Shown: in pieces, positions 33,592 through 46,389 of the stretch
Position numbering within the stretch: the stretch's first letter is position 1
How the letters are laid out: each line of letters opens with the position of its first letter
NCBI GenBank assembly: GCA_025617745.1
Contig: CM046853.1
Coordinates: 7,870,873-7,934,872 of the forward strand
Direction: 5' to 3'
DNA: 64,000 nucleotides
Source: Heliocidaris erythrogramma
Lineage: Eukaryota; Echinodermata; Echinoidea; Camarodonta; Echinometridae
Program-made: the position numbers and the translations under genes
The notes under the pieces: generated by a model
Database searches by the model: none
Told to the model about the DNA's origin: nothing
What the model saw: the letters and a program-made list of their open reading frames with translations, nothing else

Positions 33592-35730
33592 GGATCCAAT
33601 CGCATAGCCAGGATTTCATTTAAGGGGGAAGTTGTGAGCACGGGAAGAGTGCGAAAGTGGTGATGAGCACGCAAAGCGTGCTCCCCAGGAGGTGGGTGCA
33701 GGCAGGGGAAGTTTCCCCCTCCAGTGCGAAGCGCGAAAGCTCTGACGTTTTATAGCAAATTTGAGCTCGGAAAGATAGCGGCTCGTAGCACCTTGTTTTA
33801 GGCGGAAAGTTCGACGCACTGGCACTTTTCAGTTATTTGGACGCAATACTGCATTGTAGGCCTATGTAACAGGGGTGGGTGCAGAATGGGGGAGTTTCCC
33901 CCTTCCCGAGCGAAGCGCGAAAGTTCTGACGTTTTAGCAAATTTGAGAGAAAGATAAACGTCTCGTAGCAAACAATTTTTTTAGGCGGAAAGTTCGCCGC
34001 CCTGACTGTTTTTCAGTATTTGGACGCAATATTGCACTTTATGTAACAGGGGTGGGTGCAGGGAGAGGGAGTTTCCTCCATTCCGCGCGAAGCGCGAAAG
34101 CTCTTATGTTTTACAGCAAATTTGAGAGAACGATAACAGCTTGTAACACTTTTTTTAGGCGGAAAGTTAGTTTGACGCCCTGGCTGCTTTTCAGTTATTT
34201 TGGACGTAATACTGTACTGTAACAGGGATGGCAGGGAGGGGGAGTTTCTCTGACGTTTTAGCAAATTTGAGAGAAAGAAAACGGCTATAGTAGCAAACAA
34301 TTTTTTTAGGCGGAAAGTTATATTTCGACGCCTGGACTGCTTTTCAATTATGTGGACTCAACATTTCACTCTATATAAAACAGTGGGTGCAGGGAGGGGA
34401 GAGTTATTTCCCCCTTCCTTTTGACGTTTTAGCAAATTTGGAGAGAAAGATAACGGCTTATAGCGCCTTTTTAGGCCTTTTCCTCTCACTTCCCCGCTTT
34501 TTTGCTCTCTCTCTCTCTTTTTTTTAGTGGCTGAATAGGGGGGGGGGGCATGGCCCCCTTGTGCCCCCCTGTCAACGCCAGTGCCCTCCCGTTTTTGATG
34601 AGCTGATGACCCTTTCCTTCTTCTTTCTTTCTTTCTTTTTCTTTTTTGTTTGTCATTAAATTATTTTTTTCCACAAAATCCTGGATCCTTCCATGGGTCT
34701 AAAGCCAAGAGTTATAATAATATAATATATTAGGCCTATTCACAGGATCCAACCGCATAGCCAGGATTTCATTTTAGGCGTGGGCGGTTGTGGGGCACGC
34801 GAAGAGTGCCATATTGGTGATGAGCACGCAGCTCCCCAGGGGTTGGGTGCAGGGAGGCGGTGTTTCCTCCTTCCCGAGCGAAGCGCGAAAGTTCTGACGT
34901 TTTAGCAAATTTGAGAGAAAGATAAACGGCTCGTAGCAAACAATTTTTTTAGGCGGAAAGTTATAGTTCGCCGCCCTGACTGTTTTTCAGTTATTTGGAC
35001 GCAATATTGCACTTTATGTAACAGGGGTGGGTGCAGGGAGAGGGAGTTTCCTCCATTCCGCGCGAAGCGCGAAACCTCTTATGTTTTACAGCAAATTTGA
35101 GAGAACGATAACAGCTTGTAACACTTTTTTTTAGGCGGAAAGTTAGTTTGACGCCCTGGCTGCTTTTCAGTTATTTGGACGCAATACTGCATTGTAGGCC
35201 TATGTAACAGGGGTGGCAGGGAGGGGGAGAGGCGAAGAGTGCCATATTGGTGATGAGCACGCAGCTCCCCAGGGGTTGGGTGCAGGGAGGCGGTGTTTCC
35301 CCCCTCCCGCGCGTAGCGCGAAAGCTCTTACGTTTTACAGCAAATTTGAGAGAAAGATAAACAGCTCGTAGCAAACAATTTTTTAGGCGGAAAGTTATAG
35401 TTTGAGGCCCTGCCTGCTTTTCAGTTATTTGGACGTAATACTGCACTGTATGTAAAAGGGGTGGGTGCAGGGAGGGGGAGTTTCCCCCTTCCCGCGCGAA
35501 GCGCGAAAGCTCTGACGTTTTAGCACCCTTTATTTAGGCGGAATGTTAGTTCGACGCCCTGGCTGCTTTTCAGTTATTTTTGACGCAAAACTGCACTGTA
35601 TGTAACAGGGGTAGGTGAAGGGAAGGGGAGTTTCCCCCCTTGCCGCGCGAAGCGCGAAAGCTCTGACGTTTTAACAAATTTGAGAGAAAGATAACGGCTT
35701 GTAGCAAACAATTTTTGTAGGCGGAAAGTG
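33592..35730. repeat. 165-180 bp tandem array, about 10 units, composite
   Basis: Units are marked by TCTGACGTTTTAGCAAATTTG near 33743, 33920, 34100, 34253, 34420, 34890, 35070, 35330, 35510 and 35660. Each also has AGGCGGAAAGTT, CTGCTTTTCAGTTATTTGGA, CAGGGGTGGGTGCAGGGAGG, and a GC-rich mini-hairpin CGCGCGAAGCGCGAAAG. The start GGATCCAATCGCATAGCCAG (33592) is repeated at 34745 (GGATCCAACCGCATAGCCAG). Between them a TC-rich stretch (34480-34680) breaks the array. This suggests two adjacent or nested copies of one element with internal tandem repeats. Confidence 0.8.
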
Positions 35731-35732
35731 GC

Positions 35733-36009
35733 CAGTGGCGTATCTAGGGATTATGGCCCCCGGGGCAAGCAATGAAGTTAGGCGCCCCCCCCCCCCCCGA
35801 GTCCCCAAACTTATCTAAATTATTGTAGAAGCGAGGGAGCAAAGCGACTGAGCGACACATTTTTCAGTTTTTAACCCTGGGGCGGTGATCCGTAAGGATT
35901 ATGATTTTTATTAATTTCCCCCTATTTTTCTTTCTCTCCTTTGCGTTTTTTGCGCCCCCTCCAAGTGATGCACGGGGCACGTTCCCCCTGCCCCCTAGAT
36001 ACACCACTG
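35733..36009. mobile_element. 277-bp MITE with CAGTGGCGTATCTAGGG ends
   Basis: TIRs CAGTGGCGTATCTAGGG and, inverted, CAGTGGTGTATCTAGGG. Inside are a 13-C run (35787) and the motif GCGAGGGAGCAAAGCGACTG (35831). It follows the tandem array directly. No clear target duplication. Confidence 0.8.
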
Positions 36010-36099
36010 AGCGAAGAGACCGAGCGGGGGGTGGGAGGGGGTATCCCCCTCCTACATCAGGGAATTTTTCAAAGATCTGTCGATAAATCTTGCATGTTA

Positions 36100-36890
36100 G
36101 AGCATCCCAAAATGGTTTTTAATGAAAAGAAGAAATGCACGGATCTACGCCAATGGACGCAGATGCAACACTATTATGTAAGTTTAGATGTCGAACACAT
36201 AGATTACCAGTTAATAACAGTCGTTTCAACTCTGATTTGTTAAATGAAAGTCTATGCACACTCTGTACATCATTAGATATTGGTGATGAATATCACTATT
36301 TGCTTGTTTGCCCATTTTTTATTAATGAGAGAAAACTGTACTTGTCTGATTTTAATATACATAGACCAAATACAACAGTAATGGCTGAAATTTTTCTTTC
36401 ATAAAATGCTTGCCAGCTTAAAAAGCTTGTTAAATTTGTTAAAATTATTATGCAGCAATTTAGATATAAATCCAAAGAGGATGGAGTTGTTGATGTTTTA
36501 GGTGACAATCAACGTCAGGTATTACACGTAGTGGTAGAATAGTTAAAAACCCTATATACGTCTAGTACTTTAGTTGTATTTACACTGTATATATATATAT
36601 ATATATATATACATTGTATATAATTATATATATTGTTTCATTCTCCTGACGACGGCCAGAACATTCTGACCGGAACGTGGAGTTATTCCAACTCACATGG
36701 TTGTACCGCAAACCTGAAATTTATATTGTTTTTTTTTTTTTTATGTTTCGTTGAGAAATGTTGTTTAATATGTAAACATATACCCATGTACAAGTATTCA
36801 ATATACCATTTATATTATTGTAAATGTTGTGCTCTCATACCCCGAGAGGGGTCGATAGAGTGAATAAAATCTTATCTTATCTTATCTTAC
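36100..36890 (+). mobile_element. LINE 3' fragment with (TATCT)n tail
   Basis: The frame 36135-36404 ends with LCTLCTSLDIGDEYHYLLVC, a C-x2-C...H-x4-C zinc-knuckle-like motif common at the C-terminus of non-LTR reverse transcriptases. A 3' UTR follows with (AT)n at 36588-36612, and it ends GAATAAAATC(TTATC)n at 36860-36890. Heavily 5'-truncated. Confidence 0.75.
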
Positions 36891-37835
36891 ATAAAGTGCC
36901 AAGTCAGCACGGACTGGAAGTAACTAGGAAATACCACAGGAAATAAGATCAAGGAAAACTTCAATCTGGCATCTTGCATAATGCTAACCGTTGAAGTCAT
37001 GTACAGTAGTTTACTGCACAAAAATAATTATGTAAAAATGGATATGGATAGGGAGTGGGCAAGAATAGATACTTTAGAGAGCGAGAAAGAATAACTAGCG
37101 TTCTTATCTCCCACGTGAATGATCTCCTATGAATGTATTGATAATCGAAGATTCTTAAAAGACAAAAAAGTATAGAGAATTATAAATTACAAATTTTGCA
37201 GTCTAATGATGCGAAGTAAGTTTTCTAGTGCTCTAAAAATTCAGTCTGAATATTCGCAAATCATTATGTTCACACACTCTATTGCCAAGCTCCATACGAT
37301 AGATTAATGGATGCAGTGTTTCGTATCAGACTCTATAAACACTAAAACCATGTATAAACCCTATATTTTAATGTCGGACTGTAGATTCAACTATATTAAA
37401 GTCATTCAAATTATTTTTCAATAATACTATTTCTGTGTCAATACTCAAAACTGATTGACAAGGGCCATTAAAACTAAATTAACAGGATCAACAACAACCC
37501 TTTCTACCATAAAACCCGGAAGCTGGATAGGGCCAGAATCTTTATACATGTATAATATAGAAATGACTTTGCAGCTAGAATAGTATGGAAAGTTTAAAAT
37601 CAAGAAATCGGCGCAGTTTGTACTCTTATTATCACTATTGTTTGATCAAATTTCACAATCATAAATACATAGTGATTTACCTGAAATATCAGCAATCATG
37701 TCAACATCTTGAGAGAAAAAAAAGATGATGAAAGTTAGCAAAAATTAATCCATCAGAGGCTAAACCACGATCAGACACAGAAATATTGACGACGAACCTG
37801 TTGTAAGTATAATTTGTAAATACGCTGCATAGTCA
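36891..37835. other. Non-coding, no gene recognised
   Basis: AT-rich, short frames only. Confidence 0.4.
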
Positions 37836-37839
37836 GGAC

Positions 37840-39560
37840 CATGGGAACGATTTTTTTTTACATGGGGTGCTGTGAGCAGAAATTATGGCGGCTGGGACAA
37901 ACAACGAAGTTGCACCCCTAACCCCCCCCCCCCCCCCCCAACTTATCCAAGTCATTGTACAAGGGAGGGGCAAAGCAACTGAGCTGTATATATTTTTTTA
38001 TGTTGTTGTGCATTTTTAACCTCCAAAACTCGATTTCTTATGCAATTTACCCAGGAAAGTTTTTGCAATTGAGCACTGCGAACGGAGGGTAAAGATAAAG
38101 GGTAAAGGGTGCAATATTAATGGATACCATTAGAAATAGTCGAGGAATTTAGGAAGACAACCGAAAATTGACATTTCTTTGAAATACATTGAACCTTTGC
38201 AAAAGAGATTTTATGCACTCAATCCCACCAATAATTAAGAAGAGGATGATGAAACTTAATATTTATCTTAAACCCTTCAAAACACTATATCATATACATG
38301 TACTCTATATCCTATACTGGGGAGCAAAATTAGGAGATCCTATGGAGCAAAATTATGCGAAGAAGCAAAGCTTCAGAACATGTTTAACAAAATTAATTTA
38401 ACAAAACATGTAAAATTTCTTGGTATTATCCTTGATGATCGACTCAATTTCAATGAGCATAGATCAGATATCTGTAACAAGATATCAAAAAGTATAGGAA
38501 TTCTACTTAAAATGAAACCAATTCTTCCGGAAAAACAGTTATTTATGCTATATAATTCATTAATTCTTCCCTATCTACAATACTGCAATTTATCCTGGGC
38601 ATGTACAGGATCAACTAAATTGGAACCCATACTCAAACTTCAAAAAAAGGCATTAAGAATATGTACATCTTCTCATTTTTTGGCTCCTTCTCAACCAATA
38701 TTCTTCAGGCTAAAAACTTTAAACATATTTGATATTCATACCTACCAAATTGCTATATTAATGTTTAAAATCAAAGTGCAATATTACCTCATAATATCTC
38801 TTCATTATTTCAATTTAATAGATATATACATCCCCATAACACTCGGTCGAGTTCAAAAATGCATTTCTTTAAAGTACCAAATGAACGCTCATTAAACTTG
38901 ATTCGACACCAGGGTATGGAATTCTTTAAATACATGTGTACCAGTATCATATCTTGCAATAACCTTACCTCATTTAAATGTAAATTGAAATCCAGCTTGT
39001 TAGCTGGATATAATAATTAATTGCCGTAGTAGTTTGCGATGTTACCCCCCCCCCCCTAGCCTACCCGTGTGATTGTATGTGTGAATTTATGTGTGGAAAT
39101 GATGTGTTTGATTTGTAGTGTATGACTGCAGGGTGTAATATTTATTTTATCTCTTTTGTACATTATGTCCGTACAGATTTAAGTTAGGGAGCTGCATCAA
39201 TTACAAGCTCTGCTTTTAGTTAGCTTCCTTTTCTTTATCGTTATATTATTGTACATGAAAGATATACATGTGTTTTATTTTGATTGTGATTTTTAATGAT
39301 TGAGAAATAAATTGAATTGAATTGAATTGAATTGAATTGTTTCCATTTCAAACCCTCCCCCCCCCCAAAAAAAAAAAAATAAAAAAAAATAAAAAAAAAT
39401 ATGTTTAACGTTAATTCTGCGGATTGGGACGTGCAATCCAGAATGATCGCAATTTTCTTCAATTTCTGTTTTTTCTTTCTCCCTTTGTTTGTTTTTGAGT
39501 CCCCTTCAAGTGTCGCCCGGGGCACATGCGCCCCTGACCCCTTAAATACACCTCTGATAT
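37840..39560. repeat. GC-rich repeat family copy, split by a LINE
   Basis: The left part (37840-38379) has a poly-C run and AGGGGCAAAGCAACTGAGC (37967). The right part (39401-39560) has TTCTGCGGATTGGGACGTGC and CCCGGGGCACATGCGCCCC, matching the end of the MITE at 35733 (GCACGGGGCACGTTCCCCC). The LINE between them lies between ATGTTTAAC repeats. Confidence 0.55.
38389..39345 (+). mobile_element. LINE 3' fragment with (GAATT)n tail
   Basis: The frame 38380-38895 encodes an RT C-terminal domain (KFLGIILDDRLNFNEH, YNSLILPYLQYCNLSW, LQKKALRICT). A shifted remainder ends near 39020. The tail is TTGAATTGAATTGAATTG at 39313-39339. ATGTTTAAC at 38380-38388 and at 39401-39409 may be the target duplication, though about 55 bp with C and A runs lie between tail and second copy. 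Same general RT group as the LINE at 14.4 kb. Confidence 0.8.
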
Positions 39561-40111
39561 TATTACACTATGTTTCGCTAAGTCCTTGGCTAAGCCATAC
39601 TTTTGGCAGAGGGGGTGGGGGGGGGGGGGTGTGTGCAGACCCTCAAATCAACGTTGCCTGCAAAGATAACATTTATTGTTGTAGGTCATTCTGTAAATTT
39701 ATGCACCAGGGTTGGCACGATCGATATCAACTTCAATTTGATTAAAAAACAATTTCATTGTTGATTTTGTTGATGCGACATAAAAAAACCAAACTCAAAA
39801 ACCACTGTTTGATTTTTTTTCCCCTTATTTTTTGGCTGAAAAATTCATCCAAGTGAGAGTTGATGTATTTATTTTGTGTAGGAATAAATATAGGACTGTA
39901 AATTGATTTAAATCAAATAAATCCGGTTTTTTTTTCAACCCTGCAATACCCACAATTTGCATTATTGTAGTTACATGGACATGGAAATAAGGAAGGAAAT
40001 CCGTTCATAACATGACATGTGTTGTTATAATCGTTTGCGTGAGTGTGCGAAGCGAGCGAACGCAACTGAAAATGTGAATATAATTTTTTAGGTTCCAATC
40101 AAAAGCACTTT
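39561..40111. other. Non-coding; G run
   Basis: G/T run at 39611-39631. A GCGAGTGTGCGAAGCGAGCG patch lies at 40038. No gene. Confidence 0.45.
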
Positions 40112-40119
40112 CTGTATTA

Positions 40120-40936
40120 CCCGGGGCCACTCAGATATGGGTGATTATCTCTTAGTGGGCTCTTTATTTCATGAATTCTTTTATTTCATGAAAATCTGAT
40201 TGGTCAATTTGTCTGAGAGATAATTCTGTATTCTTGACCAATAAATTATATGTGTACACTTTAAGGGATAAAACCGTTGCACCCTGCTTGTTCTCACGGA
40301 ATACGGGAAATATCTACGTTCTGGTTCCATATTCCATTCGTAGATATTTCCCGTATTCCGTGAACAAGCAGGGTGTAACTAATAACACATGCGCGTCCAA
40401 GAAAACGCGTAAAAAGGGTCTTTTTCAGGTGGAACGCGTAACGCGCGTTACGCGTTAAGGGGTCCAAAAACGCTGATTTTCAACAGAAAGGGGTGCTTTT
40501 GACTAATCTGGCCAAACGCGTTTAGGGGGTATATTTTTCACTTTGGCACCAATATGTAAATGGGACATTTTCTGATATTTTCAGGGATTTTCACGGGGAT
40601 TTACAGCCCGATTTCAGTTCAGGGAGTGACGCGCGGCAGTGCATGCAGATGGATGCAAAAAAAAGAGAAGAGAATCGGGAGCGGAGAGTTCTACCGACGC
40701 AGCCATAGTGCACTGAAATGGTTCCCCCTCTGAAATGTGTTGTTGCTTATAGCGCGCGCTGTTTATGGGGTAATATTTAAGTCAAACCTGTTTAGGGGGT
40801 TGGATGATGAAAAACCGCGCAAAAAAAATCCTCGTTTAGGGGTCTTTTTTCATCCAAGTATAAAACCTGTTTAGGGGGTATTTTGAAAACCCATGGACAC
40901 GCATGTGTACACCCATATATCTGAGTGGCCCCCGGG
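40120..40936. mobile_element. 817-bp hAT-like element with internal hairpin
   Basis: CTGTATTA flanks both ends (40112-40119, 40937-40944), an 8-bp duplication as in hAT. TIRs are CCCGGGGCCACTCAGATATG and, inverted, CCCGGGGGCCACTCAGATAT. Inside is a long hairpin (40276-40379) and a run of near-repeats AAACCTGTTTAGGGGGTAT-like (40510, 40785, 40865). No transposase frame. Confidence 0.88.
40276..40379. repeat. 41-43 nt arm hairpin inside hAT-like element
   Basis: Left arm 40276-40318 and right arm 40339-40379 are inverted copies differing by one substitution and one 2-bp gap. Key piece: CACGGAATACGGGAAATATC. The loop is 20 nt. Confidence 0.9.
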
Positions 40937-40944
40937 CTGTATTA

Positions 40945-41730
40945 CTGCTCTGGGCAAAAAACATGAAATTTCCCCCTCCCACACCCTCTACAATACTTAT
41001 ATGAAACTGCGAGGGAGTGAAGCGACCGAGCGGAATTTTTTCTCTCTCCATTTTTAAGCATTAAAAAAATCAATTTCTTAAGCATTATAAGGAAAATCGC
41101 AACCGAGCACTGCATCGACCTGTGTAAAGTTTCGAGTTTTGGAAATTAATAAACGCACTTCTATTCATTTCTTCCTCAATGGGGCCCAATTAACGAAAGT
41201 TCAGGAGAAATATAATCAAGGAATTTAGCTATGCAACATAAAATTACAATTTCTTTCAAAGGGTGAACGTTTGAAACTGCTATCTTATAAACTTTTTCTA
41301 TATAGGCGAGGGGGGGGGGGGGGGGGGAGGGGAGCGCAATATACAAAAAAAGAGAGAGACTGGTAAATAATATGGAAAAAAAGCAATGAGAATAACATTT
41401 TTTCTTCAATTTTGAACCTTTTTAAAATGCTGTTTATATAGCTTATATTTGAATGCGAAAATAAAAGATCCTAAAGCAATACATGTGAGGGAGCAAAGCG
41501 ACTGAGCTAGCAAATTTTTACATTTTGAACCTAAGAAACACTCCATTTGTAATGCATTGTACCCTGCAAATTGGGGGCGAAAAATTCTTAAGCATAAGCT
41601 TCTTCTTTTTGTGTTTTTGCGTTTTTGCGCCCTGCTTTAAGTACATGGGGCAAGTGCCCCCATGAAAATCTGAGGGTGCTGCACCCCGGCTCCAAGGGGC
41701 CTGTGCATGGTATAGGAATACACCCATGAG
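40945..41730. repeat. GC-rich repeat family copies
   Basis: The motif GCGAGGGAGTGAAGCGACCG occurs at 41010 and GTGAGGGAGCAAAGCGACTG at 41486, about 475 bp apart. Each is followed by a similar AT-rich segment (ATTTCTTAAGCATT at 41072; CACTCCATTTGTAATGCATT at 41540). A G run lies at 41310-41330. This looks like two tandem or nested copies. Confidence 0.6.
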
Positions 41731-42300
41731 GAAGGAAACTGAAGAAAAAGAGAAGAAGCGAGAGCATGAGAGAGAGAGGGGGAGTGAGAGAGAGAAAGAG
41801 GGAGGGGATGGGTGGGAGGAGAGGGCACGACGGGCAAAAGAAAGAGAAAAGGAAATCAGAAGACAAAGTCTAGACGATCAGTAGATGTATACCGACGGCT
41901 GTAATACTGTGGTCTTACACGATTCAGAGAGGCGTCTGCATGTGTTGCCACAAATTATCACACTTATGTTTACCTATATAGATTCTTCATATGATATTGT
42001 ATCTGCTAAAATTTACCTTATACATTATATACAGAGAGAGAGAACAGACTATGCCACTGCCCTTAACCTTAGAAACATGGGGTCAAGCTTGGATACAAAA
42101 ATACCCTCATTGTTGAGCATGCCATAGTTGGGCAGGTTTCATTCAGCTAGCCCATTTTTTTTTTTTGTTACCCAGTTTAAAATAGCTACAAAAGTTAGGA
42201 TACACATTGGTGGATCCAGGATGGATGGGGAATGGGATTGAGTTACCCCTTTCAGGTTATGGAAATGGCCAGCAAGATTTCCCAGGAATTTCTTCTCCCC

Positions 42301-42335
<35 letters not shown>

Positions 42336-45321
42336 CTCCGAAAATGTGCCCGTTCATTACATATAAATACATATACGTGTATACTATTATTAAAATGACA
42401 AGATACACACCATAAAATACATACATATTAATCATAATAGATTATGTGTGTGGTAGTCGAAGTCTTTAATCAATCTTCATTGATAATTCATTATTACAAG
42501 CATTTTTTTTTTCAACTACATGAAACAACAAAACTCATGTTTGTAAAAAAAAAAAAAGACCCCTGCCTTGGCTCTGGATTTCTTGTTCAGGATTTTACAA
42601 CACTTTATTGTCAATTGATGTATTCATGAACGTACAATTCCCAAATTGAAAAAGCTGCATTTAGCTGTGTCCTATGCCCAGTTGGAATATCTATACATTC
42701 ATTGTAAATGATTCGGAAGCATTTATTTAAAAATTTTCACTTTTTTTTCTCTTTAATACATGCTGAAATATAAAAGTTGTTAACACATACATGTACTCAT
42801 ATCTGACGACTGAAGAAAATTATCTTCCCGACAATTACCACACAGATATTTTTGGAAATCTAGAAACACAAGAACTACATGTACATACAAAGCACTTTCC
42901 TTCTCTCCAATACGTTAGCTGGTAAATGGTGCAAATTGTGATGAAGGAAAATAACTCGCAACTGGTAGATAGAATAAAAAGTTAAATAAACATCCATGCA
43001 GTGCTGCTTAATGGATGACTGTGAAAGGTCTAAATATTCAAATTCAACACATACAATCTCTGGGTACATATAATTTCTCACAATCTGTAAAATGATACTG
43101 AGGATTTTTATCTTGTTAAGTAAAATTAAGTGACAGCAATAGATTTTAAGTAAAATAGAAGCCATTGTCTATTACTATCTCTGTAAACCAAGAGTGACAA
43201 ATTTCTGTATTTGTACATTACAAAATCAAGAATGGATTGCTTGTGTATTTCACTCAGTACAATCATAATTATGTGCCAGAAAACGAGTACATACAACATT
43301 ATCTTCATTTACATGCTGTTCTGCTTACATCATAGCAATACCTAAAGAGCGATTGTGTTTAACTTTTATCCTGGTTGTTTATCATATATGTACAACCCAG
43401 GGCCAAGCAAATGCTGGGAAATCATATTTTTTGTACAGCAATGGGAACTATGTATTTAAACTTTTAGGATGTGAAGAAATTGCTGGTTATATTAACAAAT
43501 TTGAACTGCATCTCACTTATGAACACTGTTACATTGTTGCCTTGTCATTTTTGTTCTTTATTTTCAGGGGAAGTATTCTTTAGGAAAGAATGTAGAGAAT
43601 TTAAGAAATTCCTACATGAAGAACTTCATTTTGTTTCAGTATAAAAAAATAACATCACAAAAGGACTCATTATCAGATATATTTAACCTTGAAATCCATC
43701 TCAAAAATCTTTCTACACCATAATCACCATTATCAATTTACACCAATGAAGAAAAGAATAATCGACGCATTCCGGCTCTGTTGAAATCACTCAGTGCACA
43801 GGACTGACAGACTTTCTTCAACAACAGCTTGAACAGTTAGTCATCTTCATGAATCATATGCTTTTTACTGCCACCTACTTAACAATTAAAACTTCCCTCA
43901 GCTATATACATTTACATACAGAATTGCAACACAAGATTACCCCTCATAGCTTCTCTTGGGTTTATAATCCTTACATTTAAATTCAATGTACAAGAGAGAA
44001 AGAGAAGCGGGAAAAAAGTAGTGTATTTTCATTATTAGAGTACATCATAAACCGGTATTAATACTTTGAATAATACAATGAATAAGAGATAGCTAACCGA
44101 CATGATTTAAAGAGGAGGATAATATGGTAATACAGATTCTATATAAATTAACTCTCCATAACTAAAAAAAAAAAAAAAAAAAACCAAACGAACTAATACA
44201 AGGCTTCCTCATGTGCCTTCTTTGATTAACTAAATGAATAAAAAGAAAATCAAGCTATGCTACATAAAATACTCACTCTGTCGAAACAAAAATGTAAGTA
44301 CTTCTAATTTTGTTTCCCTTGTTGCCACATATATATGGTGGCTTCAAGAGATAGATAATCATCAAAACAACAAGCAAGGTGGAGCTAGTTGTAATGCTAC
44401 CCGAGAGATAATATAAAAACTTGTTTATATCGAGTTCAATTTGAAGATCCCAATCTGCAAGTCTAATCTTGTTTCATCACATGGATTGCACAAAATATCT
44501 TTCATACCATCTCCATATTTTTGCAAAGGATAATTGTAATGATAAAAACCTAGAGCAAGGCTACCAACTTCCATATAAAGATATATCATCATCTCTGAAG
44601 ATATCCAACTATCATTCAAGAATTGATGAATTTGATGCTCTCATGTCAAAATAGACAGGAGATCAGGGTGATTTTACACCTGGAACTACAACTGCAGCTC
44701 CTGTTGGTATCCAAAAGGCCCTCAATTCTTTTCTAAAGATGATTTGAAAAGAGCCTTACAGACATTTTTATTTTTTGTAAATGTGATGTTCTTTGTGTAC
44801 AGATTTCAAATGAACCCCCTCTGGTAGCATTACAGGTCCTAACTATAGACACATGACCAAATCAGAGCTGTCAGACATACCTCAGTCACACTATACACAG
44901 TTTTATTTATGCCAGCAAGGACTTTAAAACAAACTTGTAAGTGGGAACTTTCTCCATGTAAAGAAAATTTCACAAGCTGAAAACGCAGGAGATTATTTTT
45001 GAAAAGTCTACAGACTCAGTTGACCAATGTGTCTAAAGTCTTCACCGATAAAATATTCTGTATTTTTCAAATGAAGTGTAACTAAAGGCATACAAAAAGA
45101 ATGTTAAGAGGTTTGCGTTTTCCTTCAGACCACAAAAACAAATATATCTGCCAACAAAACGTGGCAAGGACAAGATCCAATGGCGCACTCAACATATATA
45201 TATTTAGATATACACAGAGAAAAATGTTTGCTGCAAAAAATATCGACGGGGAGAAACCAATGTGTTGTTTTGTGTTTGTTTAAAGCATGAAATGGACAAA
45301 AAAGGGACTAAAAAGTTCTCA
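41731..45321. other. Mostly non-coding; downstream of CAPZA
   Basis: (GA)n at 41768-41800. TGGTGGATCCAGGATGGATG at 42210 is a lone repeat end. There are a run of more than 30 C at 42303-42334 and an A run at 44165-44183. The CAPZA 3' UTR must occupy part of 44-45.3 kb. No other exon supported. Confidence 0.5.
44902..44907 (-). promoter_or_regulatory. Possible CAPZA polyadenylation signal AATAAA
   Basis: A minus-strand AATAAA lies about 415 nt past the CAPZA stop codon. Another lies near 43557. Such hexamers are frequent in AT-rich DNA, so neither is more than a candidate. Confidence 0.25.
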
Positions 45322-45528
45322 TTACTGGGATTGGTTGAGCTTCTTGCCGATATCATAGTGATTCCATTGCTTCCAGTTGAACTTGCTTCTGGTGATCGGC
45401 AGTTGCCTTCGGAGTGCCTTGAACGTCGTGTCCGACATTGTGGAATAGTCTTCCGCCAGGTTTGTCTGGTACACATACTCTGCTTCAGCAAGCGCCTTCA
45501 CGAAAGCTGCCGCTGTGTTCTCTGCAGT
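45322..45528 (-). CDS. CAPZA: F-actin capping protein subunit alpha, terminal coding exon
   Basis: This last coding exon has 68 codons plus TAA. It begins [20 protein letters not shown], continues through the near-invariant [20 protein letters not shown], and ends [21 protein letters not shown]-stop. The vertebrate C-terminus is [40 protein letters not shown]. The C-terminal tentacle that contacts actin lies in this exon. The acceptor is TTCTCGATGCAG. Translation in the frame upstream of the acceptor does not match the family, which supports the boundary at 45528. Confidence 0.95.
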   Translation of the reverse strand, partial: [68 protein letters not shown]

Positions 45529-45974
45529 CTGCATCGAGAACGAAATGTTATTTGTCAACACTAATAAAAATATCTAGACTGAGTGAAAATCTATAAACTC
45601 TATGAGATATCAAAGAAACTATTTGCTAAACATGAAAAAGAATAATACATTTGAGATGGTATAAATATAAAGAAATTTAAAGAAATATTGAATCCTCATG
45701 CTGATTGTGTTATTTGTGATTTAACTCACTCCTCTCAAAGAGGCTTGAAAATTTTCATATTGAGTTCATATTTCAATAAAATATAAAACTAGAATTTAAT
45801 TCGTCATGAGGACAAATTAGGTGGTCTGTCTTTCAATTTGTATGATCATGATTGTAATCAGGATGATCATAATAACGGGAAATACTAAACTGAAGATAGG
45901 AAGTCAAGAATGCCATGAATGGAGATGCTTCTTGAGGACAAGAATGTAGCAAAATGTGTAAAACGGTCATTGTA

Positions 45975-46330
45975 AAATGATTATGGTGATGATTATGATG
46001 AAGATCATATGATGATGATGGTTATAATGATTATGATGATATAATGATGATGGTGATGATATAATAATAGCGTTGATGATGATGACGGTGATAATGATGA
46101 TGATGTTGATGTTGGTGATAATCATGATGATGATGGTGATGATGATGATGATGTAATGATGATTATGATGGTGATGATAATCATGATGATGAAGGTGATA
46201 ATGATGATTGATGATGTGATAATGGTGATGATTATGGTGATGGTGATTATGAAGATTATGATGATATAATGATGATGGTGATAATGATGATGATGATGGG
46301 GATAATGGTGATGACCATGACTGCAATGAC
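45975..46330. repeat. (GAT)n-rich microsatellite in CAPZA last intron
   Basis: About 350 bp of GATGATGATGGTGAT with ATAATGATG variants. Its histidine/isoleucine-rich minus-strand frame is a by-product. Confidence 0.9.
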
Positions 46331-46389
46331 AGTGACCTTAACCATGCCAAATATGAAAGAGAAATCACATTTTGTTATGAGCATACGAC

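Noticed and set aside
45967-46368. 133-codon His-rich frame
   Set aside because: Encoded by a (GAT)n microsatellite.
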